A stretch of 64,000 nucleotides of DNA from JAPPLB01 sp965218555 (GCA_965218555.1 OZ244625.1:5270001-5334000), one strand, 5' to 3'. Shown: positions 7,977 to 17,861, counted from the first letter of the stretch. The notes: a model not told the origin generated them from the sequence alone. Program-made: numbers and translations.

Positions 7977-9299
7977 TTACTCGACCGCGATCAGCGACTT
8001 GGCTGTCCGGAAAAAGAGGACGCCTTGCGAGATGGCGGGGGTCGCCAGAAGGGGTTCGTTGAGCGGGTTGGTTGCCAGGAGTTGGTATGTTTCGCCAGCG
8101 GCAACAACGTGCACTTCGCCTTCTTCGCTCCCGATATAAATCTTGCCGGCGCCGCCTACCGGGGACGCCGTGAACGCACCCGGCGAGAGGCGTTGGCGAT
8201 AAACGATTTCGCCGGTGCGGGGACGAAGGCAGGCCATGACTCCGTTCCAGCGTGGGAGATAGAGCAGGTCGCCGTAGAGCAGCGGGGTTTGCATGTAGCT
8301 GCCGAGACGACGGGCGATCCATTCGAGACCTGCAGAGCGTTCTTTTGTGAGCTTCACGACACCGCGATGTTCATGGCTTACCGCATAGAGGGGAGCGCGA
8401 CCACCGTGAGCGTTCGTGATGTAGAAGAGGCCGTGACCGGAAACAGGCGTCGGGACCGGTATATCACCGCCTCCTTCGACTCGCCATAGCTCTTTGCCCG
8501 TTTCGAAGTCGTATCCGCCGGCATGCTTGAAGCCGTTGACAACAACCTGCGTGCTATCGGCGGTCGAGACAACGAGCGGCGTGCCCCAGGTCGGCACATC
8601 GCTTCGTCTGACACGCCAGACTTGTTTGCCGTCCGAGAGCCGGTAGGAAGCGAGAAAGCCGTTCGCTTGCACGTCGGCGAGCACGATGGCATGGCCGGCG
8701 TGGACTACCGGAGAGTTACCGAACTCCCACTGCGCCTCAGGGATTTTGAAATAGCCCGCATCGAGGGCGCCGAAATTTTTTGTCCAAAGCACCTTACCCG
8801 CAAGGTCGAGGCAGTAGAGTCCTTCTGAACCGAAGAACGCTATGAGTTTCTCGCCGTCGGTTGCGAGGGTCGAGTTGGCGTGAGAAGACTTGGTGTGACG
8901 CTTCACCTTCGGGACGCCGCGATGGACCTCACGCTCCCAAAGCAGTTCCCCGCTGCTCTTGCGATAGCAGAGCACCTTCCACACGTGCTCGGACTCGTCA
9001 TCGACCGGAGCGACGTCGCCGTAAAGGCCCAGGCGTAGATCTCCCTTGTCGGCTTCACTGACTGCCGTAGTCAGAAAAAGCCTGTCCCCCCAAACGATCG
9101 GGCTGGAGAGGCCCAAACCTGGTATGGCCACTCTCCACTTGATGTGCTCGCCGGTCTTGACGTCCCAGCGGATCGGGAGTGCATGCCCCTCCGCGATACC
9201 GTTTGCCTGGCGACCTCGGAATTGCGGCCAGTTTCCGTCAGCGGGTTGAGCGATGGCTGCCACGACGGCAGTGAGGAGGCAGATGATCCATCGCGCCAT
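7977..9299 (-). CDS. Secreted PQQ-like beta-propeller protein
   Basis: A 440-residue protein with an N-terminal signal peptide (residues 1-18) followed by NWPQFRGRQANGI, the typical opening of the Planctomycete/Acidobacteria family of BamB-like PQQ-repeat propellers. Repeats such as GKVLWTKNFG, DGKQVWRVRR and TGKELWRVEGGG match the tryptophan-docking blades. The cofactor-binding residues of true quinoprotein dehydrogenases are not evident and there is no cytochrome domain, so a structural or binding role is more likely than enzymatic activity. It stands alone on the minus strand. Confidence 0.8.
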   Translation of the reverse strand: MARWIICLLTAVVAAIAQPADGNWPQFRGRQANGIAEGHALPIRWDVKTGEHIKWRVAIPGLGLSSPIVWGDRLFLTTAVSEADKGDLRLGLYGDVAPVDDESEHVWKVLCYRKSSGELLWEREVHRGVPKVKRHTKSSHANSTLATDGEKLIAFFGSEGLYCLDLAGKVLWTKNFGALDAGYFKIPEAQWEFGNSPVVHAGHAIVLADVQANGFLASYRLSDGKQVWRVRRSDVPTWGTPLVVSTADSTQVVVNGFKHAGGYDFETGKELWRVEGGGDIPVPTPVSGHGLFYITNAHGGRAPLYAVSHEHRGVVKLTKERSAGLEWIARRLGSYMQTPLLYGDLLYLPRWNGVMACLRPRTGEIVYRQRLSPGAFTASPVGGAGKIYIGSEEGEVHVVAAGETYQLLATNPLNEPLLATPAISQGVLFFRTAKSLIAVE

Positions 9300-9676
9300 G
9301 GTGACAGCTTAGCGGTTCCTGGTTTGAGTCGCCTGTAGGTGGCTGATTGTTTCGTCGTTCGCGATATGCGGATACGAGTGATTGCGACATTGCCGCCGTT
9401 CGGATGTAAGAACGTTCTTATCTATTGCTCGGGCAAATTAATTGAAACTTGATTCCGAAAGGAACAATTCATGTTTGACGCACCCGATAAAAAAGAGGCC
9501 GGGATACCTTGGGCATCATCGGCAGCGGCAGAGCCATCGCAGTGCTGCTGATTGCTGGTTAGCTGATGATTAACCAGCAACCGGCGCGTATACGTGGGGC
9601 GGCGCCGAGATAGCGGTTCGAAGAGCAGCTAAGGCGTATGAGCCAAGCAGTGAAAGGGAAATTTTCATGTTCCGCG
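9300..9676. other. Intergenic region with a hairpin and a possible broken mini-gene
   Basis: The 377 bp between two leftward genes hold no complete gene. An ATG at 9471, with AAAGGAA upstream, opens a 26-codon reading frame. A one-base shift would let it continue as LGIIGSGRAIAVLLIAG, a membrane-like end that stops at 9561. This may be a decayed small membrane protein. The hairpin listed separately overlaps its end. Confidence 0.3.
9552..9580. repeat. Perfect 10-bp inverted repeat
   Basis: TTGCTGGTTA (9552-9561) is perfectly inverted as TAACCAGCAA (9571-9580) around a nine-base loop. No T-run follows on either strand, so it is not a standard intrinsic terminator. It lies downstream of the DUF1080 gene and could protect the 3' end of that transcript or bind a protein. 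Confidence 0.55.
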
Positions 9677-10504
9677 TCAGGTAGTCCGCAGCATACGAAT
9701 GTAGACGTTGCGAAAAGCCACCGGTCCATGATCCCCCTGTAGCAGCAGCGGAGCTTGCGGTTTTTCCTCCCACGGCGACCACCCGCGGGTCGAGCCGGTG
9801 AGTTCATACTCGTCGTGGATTCGGCGGCCGTTGTGAACCACCCGGAGGAACGAGGCATTCTGCGTCTTCTTACCGTTGCTGTCGTAGCGTGGTGCTCGAA
9901 ACCAGACGTGAAAACTCTCCCACTCACCGGGAGGGCGGCTGGCATTGAAGCGGGGCGGCTTGCCACCAACGCGCTTATTGCCGATCATGCGGGCATAGAT
10001 ACCACCGTTGTCGCCGTACTTCAGTTCGGTGCGGCCGAAGCTGTCACGGATCTGAATCTCGTACAGGCCCATCATGCAGATACCGGAGTTTGAACCTTGG
10101 GCGACCATGGATTCGAGATAAAGCTCGACGTCCGCGTAGTTTTTCTTGGTGATCGGGCTGTCGGATTTACCTCTCTGATTGTTGACGAATGCCAAGGCGT
10201 TCGGTGAGTTGGGCTCCCGTTTGCGTGAAAGCTTCTTTGGATTATCGGGGTCGAGCCAGACATCGGCAGCTATCTCCCAGTCGAATGGCTTGGGATCGCG
10301 GCCTGGGTCTCGCAAAGGTTTCCATAGATCAAGGTCCCTGCCGTTGAAGAGAGATTCCCAACCTTGCGCTGGATCTTCGATGGACGGCTGCAGCGCCTCG
10401 AACTCCGGAGTCGGGCTCTGATCAACGACTCGCGCCAGGGGGACTGCTCCGGAGACAAACGCAGCGGCCGTGAGGAGAAACCTCCGACGTTCCATGGGCT
10501 CCAT
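9677..10504 (-). CDS. Tat-exported DUF1080 (3-keto-disaccharide hydrolase-like) protein
   Basis: About 275 residues from the ATG at 10504; a second ATG at 10495 is equally plausible. The N-terminus MERRRFLLTAAAF is a Tat-type signal. The body has the concanavalin-like fold signature of DUF1080: GWESLFNGRDLDLWKP near the start, then NYADVELYLESMV, GICMMGLYEIQIRDS, PGEWESFHVWFRAPR and the closing PLLLQGDHGPVAFRNVYIR. Characterised relatives hydrolyse 3-keto-glycosides. The gene follows the sialidase gene by 19 bp on the same strand, suggesting joint expression and a glycan-related role. Confidence 0.85.
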   Translation of the reverse strand: MEPMERRRFLLTAAAFVSGAVPLARVVDQSPTPEFEALQPSIEDPAQGWESLFNGRDLDLWKPLRDPGRDPKPFDWEIAADVWLDPDNPKKLSRKREPNSPNALAFVNNQRGKSDSPITKKNYADVELYLESMVAQGSNSGICMMGLYEIQIRDSFGRTELKYGDNGGIYARMIGNKRVGGKPPRFNASRPPGEWESFHVWFRAPRYDSNGKKTQNASFLRVVHNGRRIHDEYELTGSTRGWSPWEEKPQAPLLLQGDHGPVAFRNVYIRMLRTT

Positions 10505-10523
10505 TGTAAGTGAGCCGGCCGTA

Positions 10524-11705
10524 CTAGGAATCCAGGCCATCCGCGGCGTCGGTGAGCCAGTCCAGCGTAAACCGCGCCAAGGAAAGGGTGTCGTAGGCGG
10601 TCTCGTCGCCACGCTCGTATAGACACGCGATCGTGTGATCTGACAGAACCGCGAGAGACGAATAGGCCGACGGTCCTGCGTGAAGGGTCTTCGCGACGGG
10701 CCAGGATTCTGCCTCGTCGTAGCTCAAGCGCACGGTCATGTTCACGCGATCGGTCGTGCTGGCCGGGTTTGAGAACAACAGACGATTCCTGCCGTTGTCC
10801 GCTGCGAGCGTGTATCGCAAAAAACTACCCTGGCAGACCGGCTCGATCAGTGTTTCGTCGAACGCCAATTCGCTCCAGGTCACACCGCCGTCCCCACTCC
10901 AGGCAAGTGCGCGCTTGCCGAGGCGGTCAGCGCGCTTCGCAACCTTGCCCCAGTAACTGCGCATGTTGAGCAGCAGCCGACCGTCAGCCAGCTCCACGAC
11001 CTGTGACTCGTCGGTGTGGTCGGGCAACAGGCCGCCCCGTTGCCAGCTCTCACCGTGGTCGTCGCTGAAGAAAACGTGCGAATGCATGATGCGTTGTTCG
11101 CCGACCATCACACCGTGGTCGCACGGAATCACAAGCCGCCCTTTGTGCGGACCTTGCCGCATCTGAATGCTGACGCCGGGCCCGGTGGCCACCCACACCC
11201 AATGCTTTTGTAGGATGCTTTCAGAGATGTTGACCGGCGCTGACCATGTCACGCCATCGTCATCACTCTTGGTGATCAGGATTTCCTTGTTGTCCCGGCA
11301 GAACGGCATCCAGATCGTCCCGGTGTCTTGATCCACGACCGGGCATGGGTTCCCGATGGTGATCTCCGCGCTGTCGCCTTCTTCGTAGACGATTTCATGA
11401 GCAGACCAGGTCTCTCCGCCATCAGTGCTGCGCTTGACGATCAAATCAATGTCACCGTGATCGCGCCGGTTGTTCTTCCGTCCCTCGCAGAACGCGAGCA
11501 GTGTTCCGGCCTGCGTCGTCAGAAGGGAGGGGATGCGATAGCTGTGGTAGCCTTCCTGTCCGGCAGTCCAGAGGGGCTTTTGGTCCGGGCCTGCCTGCTG
11601 ATCCGCCGCGTCGTAGGGCCCGCAGCGTATCGCGGATGCCGCGAGAGCCATCGAGGATTGCATGAGGATGAATCGTCTGGTGAGCGGAGACATATCGGTA
11701 GCCAT
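10524..11705 (-). CDS. Exo-alpha-sialidase, GH33-like
   Basis: A 393-residue exported six-bladed propeller. The N-terminus has a twin-arginine or lipoprotein-like signal (LTRRF then a hydrophobic stretch ending near a cysteine). YRIPS (about residue 55) is the arginine-bearing FRIP-type motif. Four Asp boxes are visible: STDGGETW, SDDDGVTW, SDDHGESW and SGDGGVTW. The RRDHGDIDL segment fits the acid/base aspartate region, and the SYDEAESW and LYERG segments fit the last blades. GH33 enzymes release terminal sialic acids, but many environmental homologues act on other sugars. It is the first gene of a pair with the DUF1080 gene. Confidence 0.85.
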   Translation of the reverse strand: MATDMSPLTRRFILMQSSMALAASAIRCGPYDAADQQAGPDQKPLWTAGQEGYHSYRIPSLLTTQAGTLLAFCEGRKNNRRDHGDIDLIVKRSTDGGETWSAHEIVYEEGDSAEITIGNPCPVVDQDTGTIWMPFCRDNKEILITKSDDDGVTWSAPVNISESILQKHWVWVATGPGVSIQMRQGPHKGRLVIPCDHGVMVGEQRIMHSHVFFSDDHGESWQRGGLLPDHTDESQVVELADGRLLLNMRSYWGKVAKRADRLGKRALAWSGDGGVTWSELAFDETLIEPVCQGSFLRYTLAADNGRNRLLFSNPASTTDRVNMTVRLSYDEAESWPVAKTLHAGPSAYSSLAVLSDHTIACLYERGDETAYDTLSLARFTLDWLTDAADGLDS

Positions 11706-11939
11706 GTATAGCGCGCCGCGTTGGCGGCGTCAAGGACTATCGACTCCAAAACGCAGGTGCTCTGCTTCCGAGTCCTTTCTTCGAGCGAAGTATCTTCACC
11801 GCAAGCCAATGTCTCTCCCGATTTTGCTTCGCCCTTTTTTACCGCTGCGAAAGTCTTGTTGGGCATGAGAGCGAATAAGGAGGAGGCTCCAGAGTTTTAC
11901 TGCTTTGTCAGAGTGATCCTCGCCTCATCACAATCAGCC

Positions 11940-11968
11940 TTCGTCACTGGCTGCCCCGTGCCTATAAT
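11940..11968 (+). promoter_or_regulatory. Candidate promoter for the gamma-glutamyltransferase gene
   Basis: A perfect TATAAT at 11963-11968 has a weak TTCGTC -35 candidate 17 bp upstream at 11940-11945. The GTG start is 30 bp further on, behind an AGGGAGG ribosome-binding site. Confidence 0.5.
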
Positions 11969-11997
11969 GGTGCCCATCCGAGTAGGGAGGCCCGCAC

Positions 11998-13803
11998 GTG
12001 TTCGCCTTTGCCTGTCATCGATTCCTTGTCCTCGTCATTGGCTTGCTGATGGCCGTGTCTCTCACGGCCGATAAGCCGAAAGACCGCCCTTATTGGCGCA
12101 CCGTCGTGATGGGCACTAACGGCATAGTCGCGGCCGAGCACCCGCTGGAGTGCCGGGCAGCCATCAAAGCTCTCGAGGCCGGTGGCAACGCCATCGACGC
12201 CGCCGTGGCTTCGTTCTACATGACGACGGTCGTCGAACAGCATCAGGCTGGACTGGGCGGCGACGGCTTCATCCTGGCGTACCTCGCCAAAGAAGATCGG
12301 GTTATCTTCATTAACGGCACGGGACCGGCCCCGAAGCTCGCGACAGCGGAGTTCTACCGCAAGCTCGGCAAGATCCCCGTTGCCGGACCGTATTCGACTG
12401 ACGTTCCCGGCATGGCTGGCGGCTTTGACTTGGCGCTAAAGAAGTACGGCACGATGTCGTACGAAAAACTGCTGGAGCCCGTGATCGAGGCGGCGGGCAA
12501 GGGGCATCCCTTGTCGTTCTGGGCGTCGAGCAACCATAGCAAGTCGATTCCAAAGCTTTCACCGTTCCCGAGTTCCGTCAAGACTCTGCTCAAGAACGGC
12601 GGTCCTTTCGAGCCAGGCGATCTGTTTGTGCAGAAGGATCTCGCGAAAACGATGGAGACAATCGCGAAAGAGGGCGCCGAGGCCTTCTACCGCGGACGTC
12701 TAGCGCGGCTGTCCGCCGATTTCTACAAAAAGCAGAAAGGTCTTTTACGGTACGAAGACTTGGCATCTTACGAGCCCGAGGAGGCTGAACCGATCAAGAC
12801 CACCTATGCCGATCTCGACGTTTACCAGAGCGCACCCAATTCGCAGGGCATTGTGATGCTGATGGCGCTCAACATCCTTGAAGGCTTTGCGCTCGACAAG
12901 ATGGGTCACAATTCGCCCGAATACATCCATGTCGTGACCGAAGCGCTCAAGCTGGCCTTCGCTGACCGCAACAAGTACATCGCGGACCCACGGTTCGCCA
13001 CGGACATGCCTGTGGAGGGTTTGCTTTCGAAGGCATACGCTAAACAGCGCCGATCGCTCATTCGCATGGACAAGACGCTGGCGCCTCCGCCGCCTCCCGG
13101 CGACCCGCGCAACCAAAAAGCCGTGCTGGGCGGCGGTAAGGTCAGCTATGCCAATGGCAAGCGAGCCGTACTTGAGAGGCCGTACGAGAACACTGACGGG
13201 GAGACGTCATCGTTCTCGATCGCCGACCGCTTCGGCAACTTGGTCTCGGTGACGCACAGTGTCAACGGCACCTTCGGCAGCGGCATGATTGTCGAGGGCG
13301 GCGGTTACGTTTTGAACAATCGCATGCCGTACTTCAGCCTTGCAGAGGAAGACGTGAACTTTCTCGTTCCCGGCAAGCGTACACGGCACACCGTAAACCC
13401 GGCGCTGGCCCTCAAGAACGGGAGGCCGTACCTGGCATGGAACACGCCGGGTGGTGACAACCAGCCGCAAGCGATGCTACAAGCATTCTTAAATGTCGTC
13501 GTTTTCGATATGAACGTACAGCAGGCCGTCGAGGCCCCGACCGTTACGAGCTTTGGCTTCGGCGCGTCGATGTATCCACAACCAGTGAAGGGTACGCTCA
13601 CGATGCCCAGAGTCCTTGCGAACGAAGTGGGTGAAGGAGTTTCGAAGCTTGGACACTGCATCGAAGTGATCGAGATGCAGCAGCCCTATCAGCAGCAGCC
13701 ATCTGGCGCCGGTGCGGTCAAGATGGTCATGATCGATTCCGAACGCGGCTTGCTGATGGGCGGCGTCAGCCCGGCCAAAGACGACTATGTGCTGGGCTGG
13801 TAA
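11998..13803 (+). CDS. ggt: Gamma-glutamyltransferase
   Basis: A 601-residue exported N-terminal-nucleophile hydrolase that cleaves gamma-glutamyl bonds such as those of glutathione. It starts with GTG behind AGGGAGG and has a signal peptide (about residues 5-24). The large-subunit part contains GGNAIDAAVA and the glycine-rich GLGGDGFILAY. The self-cleavage site aligns at GETSSFS, where the family normally has TTHxS: the nucleophile threonine is kept, but the next two residues are Ser-Ser. The small subunit shows VNGTFGSG, LNNRM and NTPGGDNQPQ. It is followed by an amidohydrolase gene after 42 bp on the same strand. The substrate may be a gamma-glutamyl or amide compound other than glutathione. 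Confidence 0.88.
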   Translation: MFAFACHRFLVLVIGLLMAVSLTADKPKDRPYWRTVVMGTNGIVAAEHPLECRAAIKALEAGGNAIDAAVASFYMTTVVEQHQAGLGGDGFILAYLAKEDRVIFINGTGPAPKLATAEFYRKLGKIPVAGPYSTDVPGMAGGFDLALKKYGTMSYEKLLEPVIEAAGKGHPLSFWASSNHSKSIPKLSPFPSSVKTLLKNGGPFEPGDLFVQKDLAKTMETIAKEGAEAFYRGRLARLSADFYKKQKGLLRYEDLASYEPEEAEPIKTTYADLDVYQSAPNSQGIVMLMALNILEGFALDKMGHNSPEYIHVVTEALKLAFADRNKYIADPRFATDMPVEGLLSKAYAKQRRSLIRMDKTLAPPPPPGDPRNQKAVLGGGKVSYANGKRAVLERPYENTDGETSSFSIADRFGNLVSVTHSVNGTFGSGMIVEGGGYVLNNRMPYFSLAEEDVNFLVPGKRTRHTVNPALALKNGRPYLAWNTPGGDNQPQAMLQAFLNVVVFDMNVQQAVEAPTVTSFGFGASMYPQPVKGTLTMPRVLANEVGEGVSKLGHCIEVIEMQQPYQQQPSGAGAVKMVMIDSERGLLMGGVSPAKDDYVLGW

Positions 13804-13845
13804 GCATGCCTCTTACGGCGGGCGTCTTGTCCATTGAGGTAAACC

Positions 13846-15060
13846 ATGTACGACCTGATCATCCGTAACGGAACTCTCATTGATCCCGCTCAGGGTATCA
13901 ACACGCAAAAGGACATTGCGCTCACCGGAGGGCGGGTTGCCGCCGTCCTCGATCCGAGTGCCGATGTTTCGGCGAAGCATACTCTCGACGTTCGGGGCCT
14001 CTATGTCTTGCCGGGGCTGATCGACCTCCATGTCCACGTGTTTTTCGGTGTCAGCCACTACGGCATTGAGGTTGACCCCACATGCTTGGCCCGAGGAGTG
14101 ACCACCGTTCTCGACGCCGGCTCATCCGGCGCCCTGACTTTTCCCGGATTCCGCAAGTTCATCATCGACGTTTCGCAGACACGTCTCTACGCGCTGCTGA
14201 ATATTTCAGCTCTGGGGATGGTCAGTGGATCGGAGACCGTACCGCCGCTCGGTGAGTTGGAAGACCTGCGCTATTCCAACGTCGAAACCGCTGTGCGGAT
14301 GATCGAGGCGAACCGCGACCGCATTCTCGGCGTCAAGGTGCGCTTGTCAAATTTCCTGGCCGCGGACGGAAAGAACGAACTGCAGGCGCTGCTGCGCGCT
14401 CGCGAAGCGGCGGAGGCGGTGCGTCTGCCTCTGATGGTCCATTCGCCGCTTTCGAGCATCCCGACGGAACGGATTCTTGACGAACTGCGACCCGGCGACA
14501 TCCTCACACACTGTGTTCACGGCCACGGGGCGGGTGGCATCATGAGCGACGATCTGAAAGTGCTGCCCGCGGTACGGAAGAAGGTCGAGCAGGGCCTGCG
14601 GCTCGATATCGGTCACGGGCGCGGAAGCTTTACGTTCCGGGTGGCCCGTGCCGCTTTAGAGCAAGGCGTCGTTCCCGGCACCATTAGCAGCGACCTGCAT
14701 ACGTACAACCTGCACGGGCCGGTGTTCGACTTGGTCACGACAATGGATAAGTTCTTACACATCGGGATGGATCTCTATGCGGTGGTTCGGCGTGTGACGA
14801 GTACACCGGCGGAAGTTCTGGGCATGCCGGAGGAGATAGGCACGCTGAAGCCCGGCGCCTACGCTGATATCGTTGTGCTCGAGATGCAAGAAGGGGAATT
14901 TGAGCTGACGGACACCTTCGGTATAACCGAGACCGGCCATTACCACTTGGAGCCTTGCTATATCTTCCGAGGTGGTCGGCAGGTAGGAGTTCTGCCGCGT
15001 CCCGAATGCTCGGGTGACTACTTCCACCCTCCGGAGCTCCCGGAACCGATCAAGTCATGA
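13846..15060 (+). CDS. Amidohydrolase/deacetylase family metallohydrolase
   Basis: A 404-residue member of the amidohydrolase superfamily, closest by motif to the dihydroorotase-like deacetylase group (Atu3266/EF0837 type). Metal ligands are visible: HVHVF after PGLIDL near residue 62, a candidate carboxylated lysine in GVKVRLSNF, MVHSPLS and THCVHGHG histidines, and the catalytic aspartate in SSDLHTYN. The C-terminal beta-sandwich ends with GTLKPGAYADIVVLE. The likely reaction is hydrolysis of an N-acyl or O-acyl group. It directly follows the gamma-glutamyltransferase gene and converges with pepA. Confidence 0.85.
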   Translation: MYDLIIRNGTLIDPAQGINTQKDIALTGGRVAAVLDPSADVSAKHTLDVRGLYVLPGLIDLHVHVFFGVSHYGIEVDPTCLARGVTTVLDAGSSGALTFPGFRKFIIDVSQTRLYALLNISALGMVSGSETVPPLGELEDLRYSNVETAVRMIEANRDRILGVKVRLSNFLAADGKNELQALLRAREAAEAVRLPLMVHSPLSSIPTERILDELRPGDILTHCVHGHGAGGIMSDDLKVLPAVRKKVEQGLRLDIGHGRGSFTFRVARAALEQGVVPGTISSDLHTYNLHGPVFDLVTTMDKFLHIGMDLYAVVRRVTSTPAEVLGMPEEIGTLKPGAYADIVVLEMQEGEFELTDTFGITETGHYHLEPCYIFRGGRQVGVLPRPECSGDYFHPPELPEPIKS

Positions 15061-15078
15061 CGCCTGCAGTCAATGCGG

Positions 15079-16554
15079 CTACATCTTCATGGCGAGATCG
15101 ACGAGAGACCGCACGCCGAAGCCGCTAGGACCCTTTGGCAGGTCTGGAGCGTCTTTGTCCTGCCAGGCAGTACCGGCGATATCAAGATGTACCCAGGGAA
15201 GTGGGTCGGCAAACTGTTTCAGGAACATCGCCGCCGTGATCGACCCGCCCCAGCGCGAGCCGATATTCGCTAAATCGGCAATGGGACTCTTCAACTCGTC
15301 GATGTATTCGTCGTCCAACGGCATCGGCCACATCTTCTCGCCGACGGCATCGGCCGAAGCCAGGAGTTTTGACTGCCATTCTTCGTTGTTCGTGAACGCA
15401 CCCACGCGCAACGTACTCAGCGCGACGACGATCGACCCCGTTAACGTGGCGGCATCAATCAAGTGGGTGCAGCCGAGTTGTTGAGCGTAGGTCAGCGCAT
15501 CCGCCAGGATCAGGCGGCCTTCGGCGTCAGTGTTTAGAACCTCAACCGTTTGGCCGGACATCGACGTCACGATGTCGCCGGGGCGTTGTGCTTTGGCGCT
15601 TGGCATGTTTTCAACCGACGGCACCACCGCCGTAACAGCCACATCGGGCCTCAGTGTTGAGAGTGCGCGCATCGCCCCCAGCATCGCAGCCCCGCCGGCC
15701 ATATCGTACTTCATCTTGTGCATGTCTTTTGAGGGCTTCAGTGAGATGCCGCCGGTATCGAACGTCACCGCCTTGCCGATGAGCCCCAGGTGGTGCTTCG
15801 AAGTAGTGTTCTGCGGCCGATAGCGCACCACCATCAGCGTCGGCGGCTGGTCGCTGCCTTGTGCTACGCCAAGCAGCGTGTTCATCTTCAACTCTTCGAG
15901 CTGTGCCTGTTGCAGCACTTCGATATCGAGTCCAGATTCACCCGCCATGGCGGTTGCTCGCGCAGCCAGCTCTGTCGGTGTAAGGATGTTCCCTGGCTCG
16001 TTCACGAGGCCCCGGGTAAAGTTCTGGGATTGGGCGATGGCCGCGCCGCGGAGTATGCCCTCCTGGGCGCTTTCCTGAGTGCAGAGAAGGATGCCGGTAA
16101 CCCCCTTATCGTCAGCATCCATAGTCTTATAAATGTCAATTTTATAATTTGCCAGCTCTATACCTTCGACTATAACTTGAATTTCAACCTCGGCCGGCCT
16201 GTAACCGGGAAGATCGATGGCAACCGTCGGCTTGGCGCTTGATCGCAAGGCGCGGATCGCCGCTCCCGCGACCCGACGCAGGCGCGGCGAGTCGAACTCT
16301 GAAGTCTTGCCGCCACCGATGAGAAGCAGTCGTTCAGCCCGGAAGCCGGCCGGATGATGAATCAGGGCCTTGCTCAGAAACTTGCCGCTAAACTCTTTTC
16401 GTGCATAGAGTTCGGGGATCAATCCGCCTGTCAGTTCGGCGACCCGTCCGCCAGGTCGGCCACCTTCCTCTTCTTCAAATAGAATCAGAACCGCCGCATC
16501 GGCTTCCACAGCCTCAATGACGGTACTGGTCAGTTGATAAGTCATCGAGACCAT
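15079..16554 (-). CDS. pepA: Leucyl aminopeptidase (M17 family)
   Basis: About 491 residues from the ATG at 16554 (a second ATG lies three codons in). The cytosolic M17 enzyme removes N-terminal residues from peptides using two metal ions. Visible motifs are VNEPGN, the GKAVTFDTGGISLKP metal/lysine region (most relatives have GKG), MKYDMAGGAAM, and the family signature NTDAEGRL. The C-terminal DIAGTAW is also typical. The gene is divergent from the secreted pseudogene at 16614, with only about 60 bp between starts. Longer upstream starts would overlap that gene and are unlikely. Confidence 0.92.
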   Translation of the reverse strand: MVSMTYQLTSTVIEAVEADAAVLILFEEEEGGRPGGRVAELTGGLIPELYARKEFSGKFLSKALIHHPAGFRAERLLLIGGGKTSEFDSPRLRRVAGAAIRALRSSAKPTVAIDLPGYRPAEVEIQVIVEGIELANYKIDIYKTMDADDKGVTGILLCTQESAQEGILRGAAIAQSQNFTRGLVNEPGNILTPTELAARATAMAGESGLDIEVLQQAQLEELKMNTLLGVAQGSDQPPTLMVVRYRPQNTTSKHHLGLIGKAVTFDTGGISLKPSKDMHKMKYDMAGGAAMLGAMRALSTLRPDVAVTAVVPSVENMPSAKAQRPGDIVTSMSGQTVEVLNTDAEGRLILADALTYAQQLGCTHLIDAATLTGSIVVALSTLRVGAFTNNEEWQSKLLASADAVGEKMWPMPLDDEYIDELKSPIADLANIGSRWGGSITAAMFLKQFADPLPWVHLDIAGTAWQDKDAPDLPKGPSGFGVRSLVDLAMKM

Positions 16555-16613
16555 TATGCCGTGTTTGCGAAGGCGTAGATCAGAGAACGACGGTGGTGCG
16601 CGATAATCTATGC

Positions 16614-17861
16614 ATGCAACGCCGCTCATTTTTGCTTTCCGGTCTCGGACTCGGTATTGCGGGTCTTTACGAAGTGGAGTCATTGGCTCTAGCCGCCACA
16701 CCCCCTTCCCCGCCGAAAAAAATCGCTGCGATCATTACGGAGTACCGCAACAATTCGCACGCGGACCTGATCGTCGGCAAGTATCTCGACGGCTTTCGAC
16801 AAGACGGCCGATCCACAAAGCCACGATCCCGGATTGTTTCGATGTACACCGCGCAAGTGCCCGACAATGACATGAGCCGGGCGAAAGCGAAAGAGCACAA
16901 CGTACCGATCTACCGCACGATTTGGGAGACTTTGACGCTCGGAACGGACGAGCTTGCCGTGGACGGAGTCCTGCTCATCGGAGAACATGGCGACTACCCG
17001 CTGAACGACAAGGGGCAAAAGCTCTATCCGCGCTTTGAGCTTTTCCTGGAAATCGCCGACGCATTCCGCCGGACGGGTCAAGCGGTGCCCCTGTTCAACG
17101 ACAAGCACCTCTCTTACAGTTGGATCAAGGCGAAGCGGATGATGGAGATCTCCAGAGAGCTGGAGTTCCCCTTCATGGCGGGCTCGTCGGTGCCCGTCAC
17201 GCACCGCTCCCCGGACTGGGACCTGGAGTGGGGTACGCCGTTGGAGAAGGCCGGTGCTGTGGCCTTTGGCGGCAAGGAATCGTACGGTTACCACATGATC
17301 GAAGCGATGTAATCGGTCGTCGAACGGCGTCGCGGCGGCGAGACAGGTGTTGCCTGGACCGAATGTCTGGAAAACGAGGCCGTCTGGAACTACCTTGACC
17401 GGACGCCTTGGGCGAAGAAGATTTTTGACGCCTGCCTGACCGTCAGCAAGAGGCGCGTGCCGCGCGACCCGAAGGAACTCGTGAAGGAACCGACCGCATA
17501 CTTGTTTGGCTATAACGACGGTCTGGAGGCAGCGACGTTTATGATGAACGGTCTCGTCCGTGACTTCAACGTGGGTGTTCTACCGAAGAGAGCGAGTGAA
17601 CCGAATCCCGTGCTCATGTGGCTGGAGGGTGGCAAGCCCTACGGGCATTTCGCCTGTCTCGTTCAGATGATCGAGAAGATGTTCGAGAGCGGCAAGCCAA
17701 CATATCCGGTGGAGCGAACGCTGCTTGTGAGCGGCATGCTCGATTTCGCCTTGGAATCGAGCCTCCAGGGCTACAAACGGCTTGAGACGCCGGAGTTGGA
17801 TGTAGAGTATGAAGCGCCGCAGGAGTCGAAATACTGCAAGGGTGCTCCAGTCTGGGCGTAG
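16614..17861 (+). pseudogene. Secreted paralogue broken by one in-frame stop codon
   Basis: The gene starts MQRRSFLL with a Tat-type signal and runs to 17312, where TAA interrupts the frame. The same frame continues without further damage to 17861. Alignment with the next gene (17921-19174) shows the TAA sits where that paralogue has a CAA glutamine codon (LESLQCMVERRR against IEAM-stop-SVVERRR), a single C-to-T change. The rest is well conserved, including YTAQVPDNDMSRA, GEHGDYP, NDKHLSYSW and YPVERTLL. A GATAAT hexamer six bases before the ATG suggests a leaderless message. It could be a recent pseudogene, a sequencing error or, less likely, a readthrough site. The family is unknown. Confidence 0.8.
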
